Of a DNA stretch of 64,000 bases, positions 55,901-64,000 are shown piece by piece. Source of the DNA: Nereocystis luetkeana (taxonomy: Eukaryota; Sar; Phaeophyceae; Laminariales; Laminariaceae). The notes below the pieces were generated by a model that worked only from the letters and a program-made list of their open reading frames with translations, did no database searches and was not told where the DNA came from. Numbering within the stretch: the stretch's first letter is position 1; each line of letters starts with the position of its first letter. The stretch spans positions 744,001 through 808,000 of the forward strand of contig JARUPZ010000002.1 in the NCBI GenBank assembly GCA_031213475.1, given 5' to 3'. The position numbers and the translations under genes were made by a program.

Positions 55901-58900
55901 AAACGAGGGGTTCCGCCGCCGGAGGACAGACGGTGCGTGGATTTCGCTCGGCTGGTGATCATGTGCTGCGACCTGGCCCGCCTCGGGGACTATGAACTCC
56001 TCGTCAACTTGTGGGCCTGCGTGCTTCATAGGTGAAGTTATGTGGATCAGTCGTGTATTAACATTTGTGGAAGACCCCACAGTAGGCCCCAGCCTTTAAG
56101 GCATGCCTGAAAAAATGCCTCAACTACTGTTTCTGAAACAGGCGTGCCTGAACTACTGTTTGCGTGCTTATCTTGCCTATCTTTTTCCAGGCACGCTTTA
56201 GGCACGCTTTCAGGCATTTAAGGTATAAAAAAATAACGGCGTTAGTCTGGAACTCCCAAAATCAGGGGAATGCCTGAGTGTGCCTGAGACTAGTCGCACT
56301 TGCGCATGCTTGCCAGAACTGGGTTATTCCGGCGGTCGAGGGCTATCCCCGACGACGGGATGCCATGTTTTTTTCGTAGTACTCGGGCGGACGCGAGCAA
56401 AATAAAAAATAAAAAAACTTTGCGCTCACCGCACTACCACATTTTTTTGTCTGTCGGGTACTGTATCGCACTATTAATAGGCTTATAAGATAACACCCCC
56501 CCCCCGGACAGACTTCCGCGCTGATTTTGTCGACATCGGAGAGGGAACAAACGCCAGTACCGCCGAGCGATGCATCTATGGAAAGATTACCTCGGCGAGA
56601 TTTTTCCAAAGGGTGCATGCTACGGTAGGGGTAGACCCTACTTTTGCCTTCTGAGGCAATTCATTTTCTCTTGAGGAGCTGTATGCTCCATCCCTCAACT
56701 GATTTTGAGAAAAGCTGAAAGCGCAACCATGAAATTTGCTGCAAAACACCGATAATGGTATTTCGTCGGTATTGGGTTAAGAAGGCCGGTCAGCCGGAAA
56801 CATTTTGGCCAAGAAGTGCTACCTCTATCGTAGCGCGCATCGCATAAAAAAAGTGCCGCTATTTCTTTCTTTTCTGTGTGCCCCCTTTGGTTTGGACAAA
56901 ATCGTCTCGGAAATTCGTCCGAGGGGGTGTGTTACCCTATCACCCGGGTGATACGGTATCGGCTTTAACTCGTGTGTACATAATAAGACGACGGTGCTGA
57001 ACTGCCTGCGCCGCCTCTTTGCCGTGCTTGTAACGGGACCCTCGACCGACCAGGTTCGGTCACCTCCTCCCCAACGGCACCGTCGATCTGGACACGCGAC
57101 TCAACACCGAACTAGTGCACGAGGTCATCGTTGTAATCCACTCCACCCCCGACAAAAAAATGGACATTCTAGTCGCCACGCTTTTTTCCGAGGCCAAGGA
57201 GGAGCAGCTCGAACCGGGGGGTGCGATAACGACTATACCGGGATCGGGAGAGGGCGGAGAACAGGGAGAGAGGGGGAAGGAGGAAGAGGGGGTGGTCACG
57301 CCGAGACGACGGTACCTGGCTCTTCGGGACGTCCTCCGGTTTTGCTTCCAGCACCCGCCCTTGCTTTTCCCGGTGGTGCAGTTTCAGCGTGTTCTCCGAT
57401 CGAAAATTATAGGTGAGATAATATCTACGTACGTACTCTTGGGGAGCCATACTGCTATTAATAAGATATGTTTGGTCCTCCCGTGGCCTTCTCCGTCTTT
57501 TTTCGTGGGGCTATGCTCTTGAGTGATCAACGTTGAAGCTCATGCTAGTAATAACACGCCGTCGGGTTCCAAACATATTAACAACTCAGCAATAATGCTA
57601 TTACCAATAAAGGGGCTACAGTGGTCAGAACTCACGATAAATCCAAAAATGATGTATTCTCCTATGTTTACACACCACGTTTGGTTCGCAATAATTTGTT
57701 CCCCCGAATTACTATTTTTAATACATAGAGGACGCGCGTTAGGGCCCAAACAGTTCTGACAGACACGGCTCTTAACCTGTTACTGATCAACTCAAGGAAC
57801 TACCCAACACGACGCGTTCGGGGTCCCGTTGTGTTCGAATGTCTTCTGTATTCGAGATGTACCTACTCGTAGAATAGCTCGCGTGATTGGTTCCACACGT
57901 CGAACATAGCAGACAGATCACGATCTATCTGTAGATAGTCTAGAAACCAACCTGCCGTTATGATATGGTGTGCAGGATCTGAAAGAGTGCAGATCCAACG
58001 CAGAAAAACGTGTCCTAGATCACCCAGGGTATGCGCTCACATCCGGTAAATTGAGCTAGATCGTACATATCGTACAGATCATACAGATTCTACATATCAT
58101 ACAGATCATACCGATCATACAAATTAGGTATCCATCCGCCCGGAGAAGATGATCTGTCCGGGGTAGGTATGAGTTGGTAATCGGTTTCAAGCGTACAACT
58201 CCCCCTCCAGTCGAGGTGCAATGTGCACAGAACTCGCTCTTGCCGAAGCTGGCGTGCGCTGATTGTCAAAGATTTACCGCGTTAGTTAAGATGGTGCGGC
58301 GGCATGACCTCCAATCGCTCATCGTAGATATAATTCTGGCCCGACTTGTTAGAACTCTATTGCGCGAAGAATGCGAAGGAGCAGATCGTCTGGTTATAAC
58401 TGCCCTCACGTCGTATGACGAGGACTGGGTCCCATACCACCGGCCGATGACAGTCTTTGCATACTATGCACAGAGCTGTTGTCAAACAACTCGATCTTCG
58501 CTGGTGATGATGCCGCACAAGACGTTGGCGTAATTGTATGTGGCGCTCTCTGGCCGAGTTAGGCTCATCACGAGAAACTGGTGAGAGTTCAGGCGCAGGG
58601 GTTGAGACAAAAGTACGCAGTGAGGGGGTGTGCAACACTCTCGTCCCTCTGGACTGTCAGCAACCTCGCCGCAACATCACACTGTGATCTACCAACTGTC
58701 TCAATCAAAATTTCATAGCGGCACAACTGCTATTCGTCGAACCGCAAATTCGTAATCAGCTGGTTCGTTTTAGTACCTGATGTACGATACGACTTGCCAT
58801 AGCGCTGCTGTAGAGCATCGACCCAACAGGATACTGCCGTACGGAGTATATCAATTACTAACACGACCGTTCGAGTGGCTACGGCAGCCAGGCTGTCGCG

Positions 58901-59701
58901 GTACTATTAATACTGTAGTCTACTAAAGTACTACACAGTGGTTTGCTAAAGTGCTGATCCTGGCGAACGGTCACCAGAACTTGTTGTATTCGATATAAAC
59001 TTGACCGAAGTGCCGATCATGGCTGACAATCACCAACGCTTGTCGGAAACGATACAAACTTGACTAAAGTACCAATCATGTCTAACAATCCTCAGCACTC
59101 TGTTGTTGTAAGGGACAGAAACTTGACTGAACTACCGATCATGGCTAACGATTACCAGCACTTGTAGGAAACGATAGAAAATTGACTAAAATGTCCCGAT
59201 CATGATCAACGATCACCAGCACTCGTGGGAATCAACACTACCCAACGAAAACACTGATCATGAAATTGGCTACGTACCGATCAGTGATTGGTGGAAATAA
59301 ATCTATCCACATGCCAATACTTTTCTGCTCGGGTCGGTTCAACTTTCCGTCTGCATCCTCCGAACTACCGGCGGTTTGCTTCTAATTTCACAAGCTACAC
59401 GTGTACGTGCAAAATGTTCTTCAATCGTGTTTGGGCGGAGTACCCGTGAACAGCGACATCAACCCTTTTGCTTGCGACCCTCGTGAGTTGGTTGGCAGCA
59501 TAGCAGAGGTCGTACTGGGTAACGCGTGCAAGGTATAGCACTGACCTCAGGTGGAGACGCGTTGCGACCCCAGGCGATGGCCCTCCATTTGTACCAGGAG
59601 AAACGATTGCGACCCCAGGTGACGATGCTCTGGTTGTCGAAGAATATGATGGCGACCCCGGGCGAATATATATGTAGAAATGTCCCCAGGTTAGGACGAC
59701 A

Positions 59702-59734
<33 letters not shown>

Positions 59735-62700
59735 GAGGTGAAGCCGTGTATGGCGAGCTGTCCTCGCTTGTAGGTGGTGCCCAGATCCTGATGATCATCC
59801 AAGTAGCGAGGCAGACGCTTAGTCATGGTCATGCAAACTCCCCCGAGCTTCTTGTTTGGCAGCCCTGGTCGGTGACCTAAATTGTGTGTGGCTCTGGAGT
59901 CCAGCATTCGAACTACTCGAGCACGTTACGCTTGAGCTTCATGACCATGGGGACGCCGGTCTTGGTTCTCGTGGCTGCATGTCCCGAGGCGCTTTTGACG
60001 AAAATAGCTTTGTCGATCTTGAAATGGAGGACTGATACAGCGACCCCTGATGACGGTGATCCTGGTTCATCAACTCCAGAGGACGGTGTTCCTGCTTCTT
60101 GTGACGGTCCTCTTGCAGACACGAGTTGGTTGACCTCTCCAAGCTGGTTGTTGGTGAGAGCGTTGTTGACCTCAAGGTTGAAGTCGGCTGCCGCAGCGGG
60201 GTCGGCCGTTTCGGACGGGGACGCTTACGTCCCACTTCGATCGGATGGTGCGGATCCTGGTACAGCGACCCGTGATGACGGTGATCTTGGGTCAGCGACT
60301 CCAGTTGAAGGTGCCCCTGCTCCGTCGAAGGAAAGGTTCACCCCCACCCTCGTTGGCGTTACGGGTTCCCCCATCGCTCACTTCTGTTGCCATGGCCATG
60401 TTGGGTGAAGTTGACGCCTGTAAGCTATTTTCTGCGCTATCGAATGCGCATAAACCACTGCCCACATCGAATGTGCACAACCCGTTGTCCACACGCGGTT
60501 AACGCAGCGGCACCACGATGCTGCCCTTCTCCAAATGAGGGTGTCCCGGGTCGAGATTGGTGACGATTCCCTGGCCATTCCGACAGAAGAAGAAAACAGG
60601 TGGCGCCTCAAGTCCTGACGTATCTATCGGTAAGAACAAAATCAAGCCAGCTGCACCCACGATTCGGTGCCCACAACGTGGAACTTAGGTTGGGATACGT
60701 TATAGGCAACCCTCCCTCGCACCGCGATAATGCGTCGGCTGCGAGACGCTGTACCGGCTCCCATCCTGGATTTTTTTAAGAGCGAAGGCATGGCCACGCC
60801 GCCCAGTCTAAGCTCAACTCGTCTATTTTTAGGTCTGGTTTCCCCAATAGTACCTCAATATTAGCCTAATGTCACCCCAATATGACAATATTGCCCTAAT
60901 ATTACCCCAATACTACCCCGATGTTACACAATGTTACCCCAATATCACCCCAATATATTGTAGCCCAACAGAATGCCAACATTACCCCAATACTACCCCA
61001 ATATTTCCCCCAAGATTACCCCAATGTTACCCAAATGTTACCCCAGTATCACCCCAATATATACTAGTCCAACATTGCCCCAATATTACCCCAATACTAC
61101 CCCAATATACCCAAATATTTCCCCAAAATTACCCCAATGTTGCCCCCATGTTACCCCAGGAAGCCGGTATTGGCTTCGCCGACGAAAGCCAGCGGCGGAC
61201 CGCGGCGTCGACCTTCGGGCATCCCTCGGCCTGTCCGATGCCTACCACGATGTCTTCGATAGAATAGAGAGCCGCCGGGATGCCTGGGCGATCGCCACTG
61301 GCCAGTTGCTCCTGCGTGCCTTGGAGGTGCGCACGATGAGTCCGCGGGGCGAGGGTAGGTCGATGGAAGGAGGAGGAGGAGGAGGGAGAGGCGGAGGAAG
61401 GGGGGGAGGGAAACGAGGAGGAGGAGGAGGAGGAGGAGGAGGAGGAGGAGGAGGAGGAGGAGGAGGAGGAGGAGGAGGAGGAGGAGGAGGAGCAGCAGCA
61501 GCAGGAGGAAGGGGAGGCGAAGGAGAAGAAACGGGAGGCGCAGGGGGGCGAGAAGGAGGGGAAGGAGACGACGAAGGAGGAGAGGGCAATTGCCAAGATT
61601 TGGAAACAAATCAAAGCAGGCGGTTGCTGGAAAATTGCCTCCGAACACCCAAATGGTAGGTGGGACGCTTCGCTTTTGAAGCACAATGTCAGCATGATCG
61701 TGTCTCTTTGAAAAAGGTTCGGGGTAACTCTAGGCGCAGGCGGCGTCGTTCCGTCGATAAAGCTTGAGCAAGCCCGAAACATGTGGTGTTACTGTCAATG
61801 GTGCGTTTTTTTTTCTCTTTTGCTGACGAACGGCTCATTAAAATCTCGATAATCGTCACAATCGCGCCCACTCTGCAGGAATACTGTCCAAACTGCTTCG
61901 AAGTTTCGAATGCTCGTTTTTAGGAGAGTGTTCCCATCACATCACAAGCGGCAACTTCCGCTTGATATGGACATGCTGAAGTATACCACTCTCGCCGGGA
62001 ATGCAGTCCCCGCTTGATGTTCACATCAGTCTAAACGGTTGTTGCATTCCCGGCCACAGTGGTACATACTTTCGTGTGGCACTGACAACACAGTTTCGGT
62101 GCCTGTGTCTGGTCAAAGAACATTGTTTTTTCAGGGCGGTGTTTTTCGTCTGTTCATCGTTCCATCCTGTACGCAAACAGCGCCTACCTTGCAAGGCCCT
62201 TGACTCCCTGCGCACCGCGCACCGAGAGTGCAGGGTACTGCCGAACGCGGTGGAAAATATCGCCGGTCGTTTTTATCCTTCCACTTCTGTAAACCTCTGT
62301 AGTACAGCAGAACTACAACAACAAAAAAGGATCCCACTCTAAATCCAAATAGGTTCTCCCCAAACACGTGAGACCTGCTGTAGTTCCGAACGGTGGGGTC
62401 TGTGTGGCTTTTCCATGGAGTCGAATCTGGGACCCCTATTTTCCAAGTTAACTGCCTGAACGGGAACGCACCGGTCCCCATGACAGTCTTCGCAGACCAC
62501 ATTCGGCTACACCTATCAGACATTGGTACGAGTGAATATGTACACCACTGAAGGGGCTCGGTCGATAAAGTTTTGACAGTCCTTTTGAGCCTTTTCTTAC
62601 TGCAAAAACAGCAAGCTCCCGCAATGATTCCAAGTAATTTTCTTTCCCGAAAAAATTGGGGGTGAAATTCTCACAAAGAGTTTTTAAGGCGGGGAGATAG

Positions 62701-64000
62701 ATCTCTCTCGTCAGAGTTCCGGCAGAGCCATCCGACAGCCGACCCGACCTTTCCCTCCATGACTTCCCTGACCACGCCCATGCCAGGTACAACGAGAGCA
62801 GGGAAGCGAAGCCAACCCAAACATTCCCCGGAGGGGCGGCGGCGGCGGCGCGCGCAGTCGGCATCGGCATCCCCGCCCTCACCGCCACGACCAACCGTTT
62901 TTCGTCCGCCGCTAAGAGCGCGGTAGCGACGAACAGGCCTCGGGTCGCCGCCGCCGCCGTCAACAAGAAAGAAGAACAAATCGGAGCAGGGTCGTCAAGT
63001 CCCTCAAAACAGCGGCAACAGCAACAACAACGGCACGCCCGATCGTTACCAATACCATCGAAAAAGGTCAGGGATGGAGGTGTCATCGACGACACCTCTG
63101 CTGCCCGGTTTACAATGCCACCCAAAGGAGTCGGGGGTGATCGCTCCGGCATCGGTAACTCTACAGCCATTACTGATGACGATGACACCCATGGTAATAA
63201 ACTCTGCGCTGTCTGCCTGAAAGAAGTGTCCCCGGCGGCCATGTGCCGGGGATGCAGACGGTTAGCCGCGAGCGCTTTCAAGGACATCCACGGGTCGCGT
63301 CGCGGCCGGCTGGTCCTCGTGCCCCACGGGGACCCCTTCGGCATTCGCGAAGAGGACTTTCTGGAGAGGGAAGGGAAAAGCGTGCGACGTTGGACGCGTC
63401 TATTCGACGACAGCGCAGGCGCCGACTTCTTCTACAACGTTTACTATGACTCCTCCGTTTGGAAAGATGGGATAGAGTTACCGGAGCCTGAGCCTGTTGC
63501 TAAAGCCACCCGACGACGTCGGAAGGGTGGCGGTGGCGGCGGTGGCGGCGGCGGTGTTGTCATCAACGCGCCTAGCTCCGCCCCTCGCAAAAAAACGCCT
63601 TCTGGAAACCCTTCTAGCCGATCATCGTCGCGAGACGCGACTTCTTCTGTGATCGTGACACAACCACCAGCAGCTTTAGTACCGGCAGGGATCAGACCCA
63701 ACAGGTCAGCAGCTAGCACTCCTTCTTCTCCGTTGCGCTCTGCGGCTGCCTCACGTGCCACGCTCCGGTCGCGAGGCGATGCCACGAGCTGCTTCGTTCC
63801 GGAGGTGGTCCTAGATGCCCACAAGCGACCCTACCCCGCTTTCAGGTTGGTCTTCGCGCAGATTCAGGACGCGGCAGCGGCAGCGGCGGCGGCGGCGACG
63901 GCGGCGGTGGCGGGGGCGGCGGGGGCGGCGGGAGGGGGGTCGCGAGGTGTAACGCCAGCTATCGGTACCGCGCGACCGGGATCGCGGCTGGGAACAGGCC
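52909..64000 (+). CDS. Large multi-exon gene of unrecognised family, runs off the right edge
   Basis: Exons supported: 52909-53151, 53542-53606, 53897-54022, 55832-56031, 57054-57412, 61160 to about 61340, about 61360-61655, 61740-61800, 62135-62265 and 62726 to beyond 64000. Phases agree at every junction except 53151/53542 (a small exon may be missing) and the join inside the GGA run (61340-61600). The N terminus (ATG 52909) is basic, then poly-Asp, then TGSGIDYNVLDEESWQRLEVY. The middle is helix-rich (AWVLMTRTHAIELGSAYQ, YSRFARTIVRTEHLDF, FAAQIFIQTWFLRPKRG, LVHEVIVVIHSTPDKKMDIL). After a Glu-rich tract come Cys-bearing exons (MWCYCQW, then CSSFHPVRKQRLPCKA). The last exon has Ala and Gln tracts, a CAVC..MCRGC pair (63205-63255) and a WW-like WTRLFDDSAGADFFYNVYY..VW (63393-63462). 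Introns hold a SINE, minisatellites, a family B MITE and a copia fossil. No function can be assigned. Confidence 0.75.
54326..54655 (-). mobile_element. tRNA-derived SINE, copy 2
   Basis: Counterpart of 42850-43225. The tRNA-like head at 54539-54606 (minus strand) has TAGCTCAGTAGG and GGGTTCGAATC boxes. The body has CTGAACGGCGGGAT, GGAACCAGGGAGA and CGCGAGCG. Again a GAGCTA..GTAAAAG(G/A)YCGAT block occurs at both ends (54326, 54597). It lies in an intron of the third gene. Confidence 0.65.
55415..55760. repeat. Minisatellite with CCCGGG palindromes
   Basis: About nine units of roughly 38-40 bp, each with ACCTCCAGATGTAYTCGG and GTACCCGGGTA. The units differ slightly, and a higher-order repeat of about 160 bp is visible (GCACCCGGGTATCTCCAGAT through TCAGATAAGTACCCGG occurs twice). 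It lies within an intron, about 75 bp before the exon at 55832. Confidence 0.9.
56088..56225. mobile_element. MITE-like inverted repeat, family E
   Basis: Left: GCCTTTAAGGCATGCCTGAA plus AAAATGCC. Right: GGCACGCTTTAGGCACGCTT plus TCAGGCATTTAAGGT. These are inverted counterparts with many GGCAYGCCTGA units between them. It is intronic and a single clear copy. Confidence 0.5.
56486..56953. mobile_element. MITE family B, copy 4 (long form)
   Basis: Begins GATAACACCCCCCCCCCCGG and ends CCGAGGGGGTGTGTTACCCT plus ATCACCCGGGTGATA. It is about twice as long as copies 2 and 3 (468 versus about 240 bp), so it may be a longer parent form or carry an insertion. It lies within the intron 56032-57053. Confidence 0.7.
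58950..59235. repeat. Degenerate tandem array, unit ~62 bp
   Basis: About five units of the form AACTTGACYRAARTRCCGATC, ATGGCTAACRATCACCAGCA and CTTGTNGGAAACGATA can be followed in order. Differences between units are many, so the array is old. Confidence 0.75.
59395..60620 (-). mobile_element. Ty1/copia LTR retrotransposon fossil (protease and RT/RNase H parts)
   Basis: Minus-strand translations show a stretch ending LKRNVLE before a protease-like LDSRATHN, a YKRGQLAIHGFTS piece typical of copia RNase H, and SVLYLARVTQYDLCYAANQL typical of the RT end. The RNase H-like and RT-like pieces are in the reverse of the usual order, and an AT-repeat lies between them, so the element is rearranged. 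It is broken, with several interruptions, and no LTRs were recognised. An old copy within an intron. Confidence 0.65.
60840..61158. repeat. CCCCAATA-type minisatellite at an intron end
   Basis: About 320 bp of units such as ATTACCCCAATRTTACCCCA with occasional CAATATATTGTAGYCCAACA spacers that repeat at 60950 and 61050 (unit near 105 bp). Its last unit supplies the TTACCCCAG acceptor of the exon at 61160. Confidence 0.9.
61366..61500. repeat. (GGA)n run in the coding region
   Basis: About 40 GGA units with few interruptions, followed by AGCAGCAGC. It codes for Gly in the frame of the upstream exon and for Glu in the frame that leads on to KIWKQIKAGGCWKIASEHPN. Confidence 0.95.

Larger units (their letters stand above)
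57413..61159 (+). other. 3.7-kb intron of the third gene
   Basis: Donor ATTATAG|GTGAGA and acceptor TTACCCCAG, phase 1. Contains the 62-bp array (58950-59235), a minus-strand copia fossil (59395-60620) and the CCCCAATA minisatellite (60840-61158). The stretch 57420-58940 has a run of ATCATACAGATC-like units at 58060-58125 and otherwise nothing supported. Confidence 0.7.

Noticed and set aside
57523-57759. Family A MITE copy near 57600-57720
   Set aside because: GTTCCCCCGAATTACT resembles an end, but no inverted partner or family interior is present.
62448-63344. 298-codon antisense frame
   Set aside because: The plus-strand frame over the same bases is in phase with the previous exon and carries the Cys pairs and WW-like motif.

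Overview
This is eukaryotic nuclear DNA. The real genes are long and cut by many spliceosomal GT-AG introns. They carry homopolymer amino-acid tracts (Ala, Gly, Glu, Asp, Gln), and the space between and inside them is packed with short transposon-like repeats. A stramenopile, most likely a brown alga, fits best, but that is inference from style and not from a marker gene. No rRNA, CRISPR array or bacterial-type operon was seen.

Layout. 1-4434 holds degenerate repeats and no supported gene. 4435-6875 (+) is a three-exon TruA-type tRNA pseudouridine synthase. 6876-16984 is repeat land: a Ty1/copia fossil (about 9840-10440), a cluster of foldback and inverted-repeat elements (10.8-13.4 kb), an 0.8-kb element with terminal inverted repeats (13.44-14.24 kb) and many short palindromes. 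From 18317 (perhaps 16985) to 40680 (+) lies one gene for a protein of at least 1704 residues with an HMG box, a PHD finger and a very long low-complexity Gly/Arg/Ser tail. Its HMG box is split by an intron of 14,848 bp full of MITE-like elements. 40.7-52.9 kb holds tRNA-derived SINE copies, more MITEs, a weakly supported minus-strand acidic gene (45.3-46.4 kb) and a decayed LINE-type retrotransposon (47.1-50.4 kb) with a MITE inside its reverse transcriptase. From 52909 to past the right edge (+) runs a third large gene, of unrecognised family. Its exons mostly join in phase, and it includes an acidic N terminus, a helix-rich middle, Cys-rich exons and a WW-like motif.

At least five small inverted-repeat families are present. 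The largest (here family A, about 110 bp, ends CTATTACGGGGGACCATAG) has nine copies and appears to insert at TA. The gene models come from reading frame, splice-site and phase agreement by eye. Intron phases agree at all five HMG-PHD junctions after its first supported exon, at both junctions of the TruA gene, and at all junctions of the third gene but two. Family names rest on recognised motifs; no search was run.
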